45,081 bases of DNA from an uncultured Clostridium sp. Lineage in GTDB: Bacteria > Bacillota > Clostridia > TANB77 > CAG-508. Below, in pieces: positions 7,482 to 17,059 of this stretch (positions are counted from its first letter, which is position 1; each line of letters opens with the position of its first letter). The stretch spans positions 1 through 45,081 of the forward strand of contig CANPDB010000010.1 of assembly GCA_947572725.1 (NCBI GenBank), written 5' to 3'. The notes under the pieces were generated by a model, which saw only the letters and a list, made by a program, of their open reading frames with translations, was not told the origin of the DNA and did not search any database. The translations under genes were made by a program, and so were the position numbers.

Positions 7482-8846
7482 TTACTTAAGTTTAGCTTCT
7501 ATTAGTTCAGCAATATCAGTTGCTTTTTTTGTTATATATTCTTGGTCTTCTCCTTCTATCATTACCCTAACTAGAGGCTCTGTTCCTGATGGTCTAATTA
7601 AAACTCTTCCATTTCCATCAAATTCTTTTTCTAGTTTTTCAATAGCTGTTTTTATGTCTGCATCTTTTTCATAATCATATTTCTTGTTAGAGTTTACTTT
7701 TGCATTAATTAACACTTGTGGATATAACTTCACTAAATTTGCTAGTTCAGAAGCTTTTTTGTTTTCTTCTAATATTGTTTGAATTATCATTAATGATGTT
7801 AAAATTCCATCTCCTGTTGGATTATAGTCTAGTAAAATAACATGACCTGATTGTTCTCCTCCTAAGTTATATCCTTCTTGTAGCATTTTTTCTAATACAT
7901 ATCTATCTCCAACTTGTGTTTGTAATAGTTGTAGTTCATTTTCTTTTGCATATTTGTTTAATCCTAGATTACTCATAACTGTAGCAACAATTGTGTCTTT
8001 ATTTAATTTTCCTTTTTTTCTTAAATTCTGTGAGATTATTGCAAGTATTTTATCTCCATCAATCTCATTTCCATTTTCGTCTATTGCTAAGCATCTATCA
8101 CCATCACCATCATATGCTATTCCTAAACTTAATTTATTATCTACGACGAATTTCTTTATTGTTTCTAAATGTGTTGAACCACAGTTTTCATTGATATTTA
8201 TTCCATCTGGATTATTGTTTATAATTTTGTATTTAATTCCTAATGTACTAAATACTTTCTCTGCTACTTTATATGTTGCACCATTTGCTGTATCAATTCC
8301 AACAATAAAATCATCACTTAAATATTTTTTTATATTGTCTTGGAAAAGTTCTTTAAAAAATTTTACATATTCTTCATTTAAGTCTAATCTATATTCTGAA
8401 ATTCCTATTTTGTCTCCTATAGCTGTTAATTCATCTAATTTTCCAGATTCCATTACATCTTCAATTTCTTCTTCTAAACTGTCTGATATTTTTGTTCCCT
8501 TGTTACTAAAATATTTAACTCCATTAAATTCATATGTATTGTGTGATGCTGATATGACAACACTTGCATCTGCATTTAGTTTTCTTGTTAAATATGCTAC
8601 TGCTGGTGTTGGCATTACTCCTAATAATTTAACATTTGCCCCATAGCTTAAAAATCCTGCTACCATTGCACTTTCTATTAGTGTTCCTGAAATACGTGTG
8701 TCTCTTCCCATTAATATTGTAGGTTTATGGTCTGTGTGTTTTGATAACACGTATGCTCCTGCTTTTGCAACTTTATATACTAATTCTGGTGTTAACTCAG
8801 TATTAGCTATTCTTCTGATTCCATCTGTTCCAAAATATTTTCTCAT
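7482..8846 (-). CDS. glmM: phosphoglucosamine mutase
   Basis: It converts glucosamine-6-phosphate to glucosamine-1-phosphate for UDP-GlcNAc and hence peptidoglycan and polysaccharide synthesis. It shows the N-terminal MRKYFGTDGIRR hallmark, the active-site serine loop VISASHNTYEFNG (Thr replaces the more usual Pro after HN), the metal-binding DGDGDR, and the C-terminal phosphate-binding RPSGTEPLVRVM. The product is 454 aa, near the usual 448. I chose the ATG at 8846 because AAAGGAAG lies just upstream inside the longer frame. It is the last gene of the cps cluster. Confidence 0.95.
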   Translation of the reverse strand: MRKYFGTDGIRRIANTELTPELVYKVAKAGAYVLSKHTDHKPTILMGRDTRISGTLIESAMVAGFLSYGANVKLLGVMPTPAVAYLTRKLNADASVVISASHNTYEFNGVKYFSNKGTKISDSLEEEIEDVMESGKLDELTAIGDKIGISEYRLDLNEEYVKFFKELFQDNIKKYLSDDFIVGIDTANGATYKVAEKVFSTLGIKYKIINNNPDGININENCGSTHLETIKKFVVDNKLSLGIAYDGDGDRCLAIDENGNEIDGDKILAIISQNLRKKGKLNKDTIVATVMSNLGLNKYAKENELQLLQTQVGDRYVLEKMLQEGYNLGGEQSGHVILLDYNPTGDGILTSLMIIQTILEENKKASELANLVKLYPQVLINAKVNSNKKYDYEKDADIKTAIEKLEKEFDGNGRVLIRPSGTEPLVRVMIEGEDQEYITKKATDIAELIEAKLK

Positions 8847-8918
8847 AATTTTACTTCCTTTCAATGATTCATTTTACTTTTTATATTTGTATTATATTAA
8901 ATCAAAAAATATTATTTT

Positions 8919-9740
8919 TTATTGTTTCTTGAATAATCGTTTTGTAATTCCATCAAAATCTATTCCTGTTTCCATCATAATTTTTTCTTTTAGCGTTAAT
9001 TTAATTTTATTTGGCTCATCAATATCTATTCTTTTATTTCTTAATACTAATTCTGGATTTCCAGTTGTCATTTTCTTTAACTTTTCTTTTCCTGTTATTT
9101 CTTCTATTTTCTTAAGTGTTTCTGGTATTAGTGGATAAATTGTATTTTCTCTATGTACATCACTTCCTAAGAAATGTACCATATTATTTTCTAACAATTT
9201 TCTTACTATTATTTCTGCTTTTTCTCCATATTGGCCTATTATGCTTCCATAATTACATTGTATTAGAACTCCTTTTTTTACTAAGTCATATACTAGTTCT
9301 GGTTCTTTTTGTACAAAGCTGTATCTTTCAGGATGTGCTAATACTGGTACTAATTTGTATTGCATCATTTCATATATAATATTATATAAATTAAGTGGCT
9401 CATTGTGCATTGGTAATTCAAAAAGTACATAATTTGTGTTGTTTATTGTTGTTGCTTTTCCTTCTTCTAATAATTTTATTATATTTTCAGTTAAGTATAT
9501 TTCATTTCCTAAATATAAGTTTATATCTATGTTTTTTTCTTTTAAATCTTCATAGATAGCATTTAGCCAAACTTCTCTTTCTCTAGTATGTGTTTCATAG
9601 TATCCTTCTATATAGTGTGGTGTTAAAATTATTGACTCAAATCCTGCTTGTTTTGCTTCTTGTATTAAATTGAATGTTTCTTTTATGTTTCTTGATCCAT
9701 CGTCTATGTTTGGCAATATATGTGTGTGAAAGTCTATCAT
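8919..9740 (-). CDS. cpsB: CpsB/YwqE-type tyrosine-protein phosphatase (PHP family)
   Basis: A manganese-dependent PHP-superfamily phosphatase that removes phosphate from the CpsD kinase and so tunes polysaccharide length and export. The 273-aa protein begins MIDFHTHILPNIDDGSRN, with the metal-binding HxH and DDG residues. It continues with LTPHYIEG, LAHPERY and FLGSDVHR, which supply the remaining metal ligands. AAGGAG precedes the ATG. It follows cpsD after a 217-base gap rich in hairpins (9803-9947). Confidence 0.92.
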   Translation of the reverse strand: MIDFHTHILPNIDDGSRNIKETFNLIQEAKQAGFESIILTPHYIEGYYETHTREREVWLNAIYEDLKEKNIDINLYLGNEIYLTENIIKLLEEGKATTINNTNYVLFELPMHNEPLNLYNIIYEMMQYKLVPVLAHPERYSFVQKEPELVYDLVKKGVLIQCNYGSIIGQYGEKAEIIVRKLLENNMVHFLGSDVHRENTIYPLIPETLKKIEEITGKEKLKKMTTGNPELVLRNKRIDIDEPNKIKLTLKEKIMMETGIDFDGITKRLFKKQ

Positions 9741-9802
9741 TATTTTTCTCCTTTGGTTTTCGTACTTTTACATTATACCTTTATCTTTTTTAAATTGCAA
9801 TA

Positions 9803-9947
9803 GAACAACAGTGGCATAATTAAAATTTTTTTAACATTTTAGATTACTTTTTATGCCACGCCCGTTGTTCGTTCGCAAAAATTGCTTTGCAATTTTCTGT
9901 GAAATGCTTTATATTATAGGAAGTTCAGAGAACTTTACTATAATATA
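9803..9947. repeat. hairpin cluster between cpsD and cpsB
   Basis: The 217-base gap holds three inverted repeats and no gene. GAACAACAGTGGCATAA (9803-9819) pairs with 9851-9870, which has three extra bases (CGGGC region). AAAATTGC/GCAATTTT forms a short hairpin at 9877-9896. TATATTATAG/CTATAATATA plus AAGTTC/GAACTT forms a third at 9910-9947. The last resembles the hairpins at 3001 and 38808. They may attenuate or process the cps mRNA between kinase and phosphatase genes. Confidence 0.55.
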
Positions 9948-9957
9948 AAAAAGAGAA

Positions 9958-11094
9958 TTACTTCCCTTTTTCTCGTTGTTGTTTCTCCATAAATTCACTT
10001 ACTCTTTTTAAAATTTCCTCATCTCTTTCAGATGTCATTTCTCTTTTATTCTCAATTTCAATTTTAATATTAGGCTTCCTTTCCTCCAAATCCATTTTCT
10101 CTACATCGCTTTTCCTATTTCTATTATTAATATTTGTTTTATTAATTTTCGTTCCAATTTCTTTATTGTCTTTAATCCTTTCATCTTCATCTATCTCGCT
10201 ATTTTTCACATTATTTATTTTTTTGTTTTCAGCAATTTTTTCAGTATCTAAAGTCTTTTTTGTTGTCTTATTAAGAACTTGTTTATTATTTTTTATTTCA
10301 TTTAATTGTTCTTGTATTTTTTCTTCTTTTTCTTTAGATAGTGTCGTATCTAAAAATTCTGTATTATGTTCATAATTACTATTTGATTTACGTTTTTTAT
10401 TAGATGAACCATAATAATATGTTTCATCATACTTTTTAGATGATATAGGAATTTTATTAAAAACAACTCCTATGTTTTTTCCACCTACATCTTTAATATT
10501 ATTAACTATTTTTCGTAAGCTATCTTTTTTTGTTTGTTTATATGCTGTTACAACAATTGTTGAATCTACCATTCTAGTTAAAACCATTGAATCTGTTACT
10601 AATTCACATGGTGTTCCATCAATTATAACAATATCACATTTTTCGCTTAATTCTTTTAATAGTCTATTCATTTTAGCTGAAATTAATAGTTCTGATGGAT
10701 TTGGTGGTATATCTCCTGCTGGCATAACATATAAATTGTCAATTTCTGTTTCTTGTATATAGTTTTCTATATCATTCACATTTTCTGTATCTTCCATACC
10801 TATTCCTGATAGATAATTAGAAAGTCCTGGTTTTGGTGGTACATCGAAAATAACATATTGTCTTCCTTTTCTCATATCACTGTCTATTAATAGTACTGTT
10901 TTCCCTGCTTGTGCAAATGTAACTGCTAAATTAGATGATATCCAGCTTTTTCCTTCCCCTGGTACAGTGGATGTTATTAATATAAGTCTAGAAGTTCTTT
11001 TTGTATTCATAAATTGTATATTTGCTCTTAATGTTCTAAACACTTCAGAAATAGGAGATTTTGGATCCATTTGTGCAATTAATTCTTTTTTCAT
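9958..11094 (-). CDS. cpsD: CpsD-type tyrosine autokinase with long charged tail
   Basis: This cytoplasmic BY-kinase ATPase partners CpsC at the membrane and controls polysaccharide polymerisation. Residues 1-220 are the kinase. Walker A is TSTVPGEGKSWISSNLA, Walker A' is VLLIDSDMRKGR, and Walker B is IVIIDGTPCE. A small tyrosine cluster (YDETYYYGSSNKK) lies at about 218-230. The protein then continues for about 150 residues of Lys/Glu/Asn-rich sequence, so at 378 aa it is much longer than typical CpsD (about 230-250). The start overlaps the cpsC stop (ATGA). The tail is unusual and has no recognisable domain. Confidence 0.9.
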   Translation of the reverse strand: MKKELIAQMDPKSPISEVFRTLRANIQFMNTKRTSRLILITSTVPGEGKSWISSNLAVTFAQAGKTVLLIDSDMRKGRQYVIFDVPPKPGLSNYLSGIGMEDTENVNDIENYIQETEIDNLYVMPAGDIPPNPSELLISAKMNRLLKELSEKCDIVIIDGTPCELVTDSMVLTRMVDSTIVVTAYKQTKKDSLRKIVNNIKDVGGKNIGVVFNKIPISSKKYDETYYYGSSNKKRKSNSNYEHNTEFLDTTLSKEKEEKIQEQLNEIKNNKQVLNKTTKKTLDTEKIAENKKINNVKNSEIDEDERIKDNKEIGTKINKTNINNRNRKSDVEKMDLEERKPNIKIEIENKREMTSERDEEILKRVSEFMEKQQREKGK

Positions 11095-11795
11095 CTTCTC
11101 TTTTTACCTCCTTTTTCCTTTTTGCTATCATACATAGGTATAGATACTAAGATAGGTAAATTTAACATTCTTTCTATTTCTTCTGATGATTTTATTGTAT
11201 TGTCTAATATGCTTGCTATAATAACATATACTCCTGCCATTACTATTCCTATTAGTGCAAACATAAGAATATCCTTTTTGTGATGTATATTTGATGGAGA
11301 ATTAGGAATTGTAGCTTCATTTACAACTTGTACATTATTAATGTTATAAATTTCAGAAATTTTCTTTGTAAATACATTTGCTATTTCATTTGCAATTTTA
11401 GCTGAGTTTTCTGCTTCTTCATTTGTTACATTTATATCAATAAGGGCTGTATTAGTAGCAGCACTCACGGTTATGTTGTTTCTAAGTTTTTCTACAGTTA
11501 TATCTATTCCTAAGTTTGATATAACATCTCCTAATACATTTTGACTTTTTATTAATTCAGTATATGTTGATACTAGTTTTGAGTTAACTGTTACATCTGA
11601 AGCAATTGATGCTGTGTTTGTTGTATTGTTTTCTTGTGATGCTAATACTAATGTTGTTTTTGCGCTATACATAGGAGTTACATATTTTGTTGTATATATA
11701 TAACCTATTTCTATAAAGATTAGTATTATTAATATTATTTGTAGTTTTCTTCTCCAAAATGCTTTGAATAATTCTATTAAATCAATTTCCTCCAT
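11091..11795 (-). CDS. cpsC: CpsC/Wzz-family polysaccharide co-polymerase
   Basis: A membrane protein that sets chain length and activates the CpsD kinase. The 234-aa product starts EEIDLIELFKAFWRRKLQ, followed by a first membrane segment (about residues 20-40), an extracellular Wzz domain with the YSAKTTLVL motif, and a second membrane segment near 175-195 ahead of a basic cytoplasmic end. I chose the ATG at 11795 since GGAGG lies directly upstream inside the longer frame. It overlaps cpsD by 4 bases. Confidence 0.92.
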   Translation of the reverse strand: MEEIDLIELFKAFWRRKLQIILIILIFIEIGYIYTTKYVTPMYSAKTTLVLASQENNTTNTASIASDVTVNSKLVSTYTELIKSQNVLGDVISNLGIDITVEKLRNNITVSAATNTALIDINVTNEEAENSAKIANEIANVFTKKISEIYNINNVQVVNEATIPNSPSNIHHKKDILMFALIGIVMAGVYVIIASILDNTIKSSEEIERMLNLPILVSIPMYDSKKEKGGKKRR

Positions 11796-11869
11796 AACTC
11801 CTCCTTTCATCTATTTTTTCTATCTATTTATTATCGTCCTTCCTAATATATTTTTATTATATTTGCATA

Positions 11870-12441
11870 TTATAATTTAGAAAAATCACAATTATCTGGA
11901 TCATGCCTAACTCTATAATTCTCGTTAATCAAGTTTATTTTATTCATATCTTCTTCTGTTAGTTTAAAATCGAATATATCTATATTTTCCTTCAATCTTT
12001 GCTTATTAGATGTTTTTGGAATTGGAATATATCCCAATTGGATATTCCATCTTAAAATAATTTGTGTTACTTTCTTATTATACTTTAGAGCAATGTCTTT
12101 TAAAATTTGATTATTTATTAATTTTTCATCCATTCTAGCAAATGGTGAATATGATATCCTACACCTAATCTTTTTAATTGTCTTTCAAAAGCTTGTTTTA
12201 TATTTCCCTCTCTTTGTTCCGCATTACTTACTTTTGTAATAATATAATAATTTTGTCTTTTCATTAAGGATACTTTTAAAGATAGACCTAGCCATTTTTC
12301 ATTTCCATATGCTGATGATGTATCAAATAATCTATATCCCTCTTTTTTTGAATTAATTACTGTTTTCAGTAATTCCTTTCCATCCATAGGATAAGTACCT
12401 AATCCAATACTTGGCAATTCAATATTATTTTTATTTTCCAT
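11870..12441 (-). pseudogene. aldo/keto reductase remnant with internal deletion
   Basis: Two frames carry the two ends of one aldo/keto reductase. The first (12441-12118) has the N-terminal GLGTYPMDG and the FDTSSAYGNEKWLG active-site region, running to LKRLGV. The second (to 11870) has SPFARMDEKLINNQ, then ILRWNIQLGYIPIPKTS and the NADP-binding C-terminus. The join is near 12150 and out of frame. About 110-120 residues of the central TIM barrel are missing compared with a normal member of about 280 aa. No in-frame CGG is present, so this is ordinary decay, unlike the three frameshifted genes. Confidence 0.8.
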
Positions 12442-12657
12442 TACGTTTTCCTCTCTTTTTTATTAAATTTCAATACTAAATAACTTATCAATAGTAGTGT
12501 AACAACAACTACTAAAAAATATGTAATTACTAATGATATTTCATTAATCTTCATTATTATTTTTTCTTTTATCTAATCCTCTTTTTAAAAAATATCCTAA
12601 TATCATAAAGAAAAATGGAACAGCTATTCTCGGTATTACTAATTTTATTTTTTCCAT
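12441..12657 (-). pseudogene. probable acyltransferase-3 family remnant (two short frames)
   Basis: Two 37-residue frames lie here. The first (12657-12544) contains RIAVPFFFMILGYFLKRG, close to the RIAVPFFFxISGYF signature near the N-terminus of OatA/WecH-type membrane acyltransferases. The second (12554-12441) is one hydrophobic helix followed by KFNKKERKT, like the C-terminal end of such proteins. Together they look like a gene of about 340 codons reduced by internal deletion. The second frame ends TAATG on the start of the aldo/keto reductase remnant. Alternatively they could be two tiny membrane peptides, which I think less likely. Confidence 0.45.
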
Positions 12658-14441
12658 ACTACATTTTCTTTTATTACTCTTGCTGGTACACCAGCTACTA
12701 TTGTATGTGGTGGTACATCTTTAGTTACTACTGCACCTGCTGCTACTACTGCACCTTCGCCAATAGTAACACCTTTCATTATAATTGCTCTTGTTCCAAT
12801 CCATACATTATCTTCTATTTTCACTTCTTTCTTCATTTTATAATCTTCTCTTAATATTTGATGTGCATCTGTATCCCTTATTATTACATCTCTTGCAATT
12901 GCTACATTTTTTCCTATTTTAATTTTTTTACCACAAATTATTTGCGCAAATCCATTAAAATATCCACTTCCCAATTCTAATTCTGCATTGTCAAAAATTC
13001 TTATATCTGTACCACTTCCAATGCTAAATTCTCCTTCTATATCCAATTTTGCATTACTTCCTAAAAATATTCTTGTTTCTTGTTTTGATTTAATATTTTC
13101 TTTTAAGCCTATATATACTCTTCCTTTACTGTTAATTTTAGCTGTATTATCTAACATTAATCTTGTATACTTGTAACAAAGGATTTTAGGTCCACTAATT
13201 TTAGTATTTTTCCTATAATTTATAAATAAAGTATCTTTTATTGCATATTTTTTCATTCTTCTTATTACCTTTCTTATAATATCATAAATTTTAGTGTGTT
13301 CTATTTTTATTTTTAATTTTCCAACTTTACTTGGTTCAGGAAAATATTTATTACTTAATTGTTTATATGATAAATTGTCTATTTCTTTAAAAACTTCATC
13401 TCTAACTGGCGTCTTATCTACTGATTGACTTATACAAACATTTTCTTCAAATACTTTATCTGATTTTATTTCTTTATAAGACATATTTTGTTTTACTTTT
13501 TCAAATAATTTTTCTCCTTTTTTTGAATTTAATAATATCATAGAAGTTCCTTTATTATTATCTAAAGATTTATCAATTGCTTCTATTCCCCAAAAATCTG
13601 CTAGAGTAATATCTGCTACTCTTGGCATATCTTTAAATTGGCATTCATAACAACAAGGTCTTATAAAAGCATTATATTTTAAATATCCTATCATATAAGA
13701 ATCTACATATCTTCCACCTATATATTTTTTTCCATTTTTAAAATCTACTCTGGTAGAAAAATTATGCCATCCATGAATTTTATTTTTAAATTTAACATTT
13801 GTAACTTTGGAATGATATCTTTTTTCTAAATCTTGTATATACTTTTTAAATATTTTAGGAGAGTTCATTCCTCTACAAATAAAATCACAAGTATATAAAT
13901 TATCATAATCTTTCTTTAAATAATTATATAATCCACTAATTTGACATGGGCTCCCACAAATTAGTACTTTTCTCCCTTCTTCTAACTTCTCTTTAACTTT
14001 TCTAAATGTATCTCCCATATCACTTTGTAAATATTTTGAACTACGAATGTTTTCTAAGTCTTTTATATTGTCAGATAATATATGTTCAACTAGCCATTCT
14101 TTATTATATACTGCACCTGCCACATATCCATTTTCTTCATATATAGCTTTAGCTAATTCTGAAAATACTCCACCTGATGTACTATCTAGTCTTGTGTGTT
14201 CATTTTTACTCCAAGCAGCTATTATTTTAGGTCTTAAAGTCCTCTCCTCTTCTTTCTTTTTTTGTTTATTCAATAATGGACATGTTTTGTCACACAGTCC
14301 GCAATTAATACATTTATTTTCATCAACTTTAGGATATTTAAATCCTTCTTTATCTTCTACCATAGTTATTGCATTTACTGGGCATACATTATAGCAAGCA
14401 TAACATCCAGTACATTCTGCTTTATTCTTTATATCTATCAT
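12645..14441 (-). CDS. fusion: FrhB/FdhB-type iron-sulfur oxidoreductase plus hexapeptide acetyltransferase
   Basis: The 598-aa protein starts with two [4Fe-4S] ferredoxin motifs ([12 protein letters not shown] with Cys 10, 13, 16, 20; [12 protein letters not shown] with Cys 44, 47, 50, 54). A coenzyme F420 hydrogenase/dehydrogenase beta-subunit-like domain follows to about residue 370. From about 400 to the end it is a left-handed beta-helix acetyltransferase with hexapeptide repeats ([37 protein letters not shown]). FrhB-like proteins are common in polysaccharide clusters next to pyruvyl transferases and flippases, where their substrate is unknown. Fusion to an acetyltransferase implies both halves act on the same sugar. 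The start overlaps the flippase stop by 4 bases. Confidence 0.85.
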   Translation of the reverse strand: MIDIKNKAECTGCYACYNVCPVNAITMVEDKEGFKYPKVDENKCINCGLCDKTCPLLNKQKKKEEERTLRPKIIAAWSKNEHTRLDSTSGGVFSELAKAIYEENGYVAGAVYNKEWLVEHILSDNIKDLENIRSSKYLQSDMGDTFRKVKEKLEEGRKVLICGSPCQISGLYNYLKKDYDNLYTCDFICRGMNSPKIFKKYIQDLEKRYHSKVTNVKFKNKIHGWHNFSTRVDFKNGKKYIGGRYVDSYMIGYLKYNAFIRPCCYECQFKDMPRVADITLADFWGIEAIDKSLDNNKGTSMILLNSKKGEKLFEKVKQNMSYKEIKSDKVFEENVCISQSVDKTPVRDEVFKEIDNLSYKQLSNKYFPEPSKVGKLKIKIEHTKIYDIIRKVIRRMKKYAIKDTLFINYRKNTKISGPKILCYKYTRLMLDNTAKINSKGRVYIGLKENIKSKQETRIFLGSNAKLDIEGEFSIGSGTDIRIFDNAELELGSGYFNGFAQIICGKKIKIGKNVAIARDVIIRDTDAHQILREDYKMKKEVKIEDNVWIGTRAIIMKGVTIGEGAVVAAGAVVTKDVPPHTIVAGVPARVIKENVVWKK

Positions 14442-15967
14442 TTTTGGTCTCCTTTGCTAATTTTTCTAGCTAATTTAGTAAATAATTCTTTCTCATATTG
14501 ATTCATAGCACACTTCCACATTATAATAATATATATTATTGTATATAATACAATTTGAACTACTAAAGCAATGTTTGATTGAATTGGATAAAATATTTTT
14601 ATACTCATTCCAATTATAAAACATATTAATATAATTAGTGTCATTTTTAAAATATTTCTCCAAAATCTTGGTATGTCAATATTAATTTTTTTATAATAAA
14701 ATATGTTCATTAATAATCCTGGACCTATTAATAAAGTTATGAAAGTACCAATAGCAGCACCAATTCCACCATATATTTTTGAAAGTGGTATACTAATAAT
14801 AACATTCATAATAGCAGTTATTGTTAAAATGACACTTCTATATTGATGTTTATTTTTAGCTTGCAATATATTAATTCCTATATTTTGTATTAATGGTAGT
14901 GTAACTGGTATCATAAGTATACAAGCAATAAAATATGATTGACTATATTCAGGTCCTACCCACATTAAGTTAATAAATTCTTTTCCATATAGAATAAATC
15001 CAGTTATAATTAATGCTATCATAATATACTGAAGTCTTCCTATTTTTATAAAAATATTACTAAATTCTTTATCAGTAGCATTTTGTTCTTCCATTTTCGT
15101 TACTTTTGGCAATAACACACCTGAAATAGCTGTAGAAAAGTTTAAATACATTGTATTTAATTGATTTGCAGTAGAATATAAAGCAACTTGGATTGTCCCT
15201 GAAACAGCTCCTAAAACAAATTGATCTGTACTCCATGTAATTTTATCAATAACAGTATTCAAAAATATAAAAAAGGAATATGCTGTAATTTCTTTTAACA
15301 AACTCATATCAATTTTTCCAAATTTTAATTTTATTTGTAATTTGCTTCTACAATAAATCATATTAATTAATAATGTACTAATATTTAAAATTGTAATTAC
15401 AATAACTAATGAAATAGATTTATATCCCATTTTTAATAATATAATTGTTATAATAGGATTTAAAATAATTCTAATAATATTTAATATTTTTGCAAATACA
15501 AACTTTTCATAAGCAGTTATAATAGAACTAAATATGCTAAGTGGAAAAGTAAGTGCTAAATTCAATGTTAAGATTCCCATTAATGTCTTTGCTGTTTTAA
15601 TTTCTTCTATGCTCATAGTTTGTCCAAATAATTTATCTACATTAAAGTATAAAATCATTCCTAAAATAGCTGCTATAAAGCCTATTAAACTATAAATAAT
15701 TAGAAACATTCCATGTAGTTTTTTCTCTTTTTCTTTTTCGCCTTTCACTCTATATCTAGTTGTATATATGATAATAGCATTTCCAAATCCAAAGTCTAAT
15801 ATCGTCAAATATGAAATAATTGATGAAACTAATGAATATAATCCATATTCTGATTGTCCTAACATTCGTGTTAAAATCGGTGTATATGCAATACCAATTA
15901 CCATATTTAAAACAATTATTATATAAGATAGTATTACACCAACTTTTCTTTGTTTTGATAAATTCAT
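14438..15967 (-). CDS. Wzx-like polysaccharide flippase (MATE-like)
   Basis: An integral membrane protein of about 509 aa with 12-14 predicted hydrophobic helices. It belongs to the polysaccharide transporter family that flips undecaprenyl-linked repeat units outward. The early stretch [21 protein letters not shown] is typical of the N-terminal helices in this family. I chose the ATG at 15967 because AGGAGG sits about 10 bases upstream inside the longer frame. It lies between the pyruvyl transferase gene and the iron-sulfur fusion gene, which it overlaps by 4 bases. Confidence 0.92.
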   Translation of the reverse strand: MNLSKQRKVGVILSYIIIVLNMVIGIAYTPILTRMLGQSEYGLYSLVSSIISYLTILDFGFGNAIIIYTTRYRVKGEKEKEKKLHGMFLIIYSLIGFIAAILGMILYFNVDKLFGQTMSIEEIKTAKTLMGILTLNLALTFPLSIFSSIITAYEKFVFAKILNIIRIILNPIITIILLKMGYKSISLVIVITILNISTLLINMIYCRSKLQIKLKFGKIDMSLLKEITAYSFFIFLNTVIDKITWSTDQFVLGAVSGTIQVALYSTANQLNTMYLNFSTAISGVLLPKVTKMEEQNATDKEFSNIFIKIGRLQYIMIALIITGFILYGKEFINLMWVGPEYSQSYFIACILMIPVTLPLIQNIGINILQAKNKHQYRSVILTITAIMNVIISIPLSKIYGGIGAAIGTFITLLIGPGLLMNIFYYKKINIDIPRFWRNILKMTLIILICFIIGMSIKIFYPIQSNIALVVQIVLYTIIYIIIMWKCAMNQYEKELFTKLARKISKGDQK

Positions 15968-16004
15968 CTTATGTTTTGGCCTCCTTGTCAAAAACTTATT
16001 AACA

Positions 16005-17054
16005 TTATTTTATTTTTAGTGTTTTTTCTAAAAATCCTCTACTTTTTTCTTTTTCATTTTCTAGAATTTTATATGCATCTTTATAATTACAAGTAAGGCA
16101 ATTATCTGTTATTTCACCATTGTATATTACATCTTTTATATTAAATTTATCTATAAATGTGTCTAGTCGTGAATTCATAGTAATTCTTTCTTTATCTTCA
16201 TTATTGAATATTAAAAATGGTCTTCCATATAGAACAGAAAATACACAAGCATGAAACGAATCTGTACATATCAATGACGCATTCTTCACTAAATATAAAA
16301 ATTCTGATGGTCCTGATAAATAAAAATCATCATTAGGATCTAATAAATTAATTATTTTAAATCCTTTCTTATCTGCGAAATTTTCTATATTAGTTCTTGT
16401 ATTATCAGAAACTTTTCCTAGGAAATAACATAATATGTATTTTTTATCAATTGATTGTTCTGGTTTAATTGCAACTTCATCCCATTCTTGTGGTGTTAAT
16501 AACATTGTTGGATCAATTAATACTTCAACATTTTTATCTTTAATTAATTCTTCAACAATGTCTTTACCTTGGTCTTCTCTAACAGAAATGGTATTAATAT
16601 TATTTAAACAGTTTGTTATTATTTCTTTATGTTCATCATCAACATTATTAACCCCAAAACTAGCAGCATATGAAAAATTTCTTTCTTTTTTTGACGATAA
16701 TGCAAACATCTGATTATAATTAAAACATGGAAAAGTATAGTTCCATACTTGGTCACTTCCAATTTCGATAAAATCGAATTTATCAACCTTTTTTTCACTT
16801 AATAACTTTAAATTTAAATATTTGTTAAACTTTTTGAATTTTTTTATTCTTTTATATTTATAATTATTAGTTATATTTTTATAAAAATTTTTCAATGTTT
16901 CTTTTAAATATATATTCTCTTTAAATAAAATTGTAGAAACTTCAAAATTCATTCCACTTAAATACTTAACAAGTGCATAATTTTGTAGCTTATTTCCAAA
17001 ATTATTATTTCCATATAATGTAATTATTCCTATTTTTTTCTTAATTTCCTTCAT
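16005..17054 (-). CDS. polysaccharide pyruvyl transferase family protein
   Basis: This 349-aa protein belongs to the CsaB/GumL-like family, which transfers a pyruvyl group from phosphoenolpyruvate to sugars. Family features are the N-terminal GIITLYGNNNFGNKLQNYAL, the central IGSDQVWN, SYAASFG, and SVREDQG, and the C-terminal ASLICTDSFHACVFSVLYGRPF segment holding the conserved His. It is cytoplasmic and would modify lipid-linked repeat units before export. GGAAGG precedes the ATG, and the upstream GT2 gene is 5 bases away. Confidence 0.9.
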   Translation of the reverse strand: MKEIKKKIGIITLYGNNNFGNKLQNYALVKYLSGMNFEVSTILFKENIYLKETLKNFYKNITNNYKYKRIKKFKKFNKYLNLKLLSEKKVDKFDFIEIGSDQVWNYTFPCFNYNQMFALSSKKERNFSYAASFGVNNVDDEHKEIITNCLNNINTISVREDQGKDIVEELIKDKNVEVLIDPTMLLTPQEWDEVAIKPEQSIDKKYILCYFLGKVSDNTRTNIENFADKKGFKIINLLDPNDDFYLSGPSEFLYLVKNASLICTDSFHACVFSVLYGRPFLIFNNEDKERITMNSRLDTFIDKFNIKDVIYNGEITDNCLTCNYKDAYKILENEKEKSRGFLEKTLKIK

Positions 17055-17059
17055 AAATT

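Noticed and set aside
7954-8646. Plus-strand open frame of 230 codons opposite glmM
   Set aside because: It is a shadow of glmM, Ser/Phe/Leu-rich from reverse-reading AT-rich codons, with no motif.
11870-12441. Aldo/keto reductase as a fourth programmed frameshift
   Set aside because: No CGG lies at the frame change and over 100 residues of the barrel are missing, so it is a deletion pseudogene.
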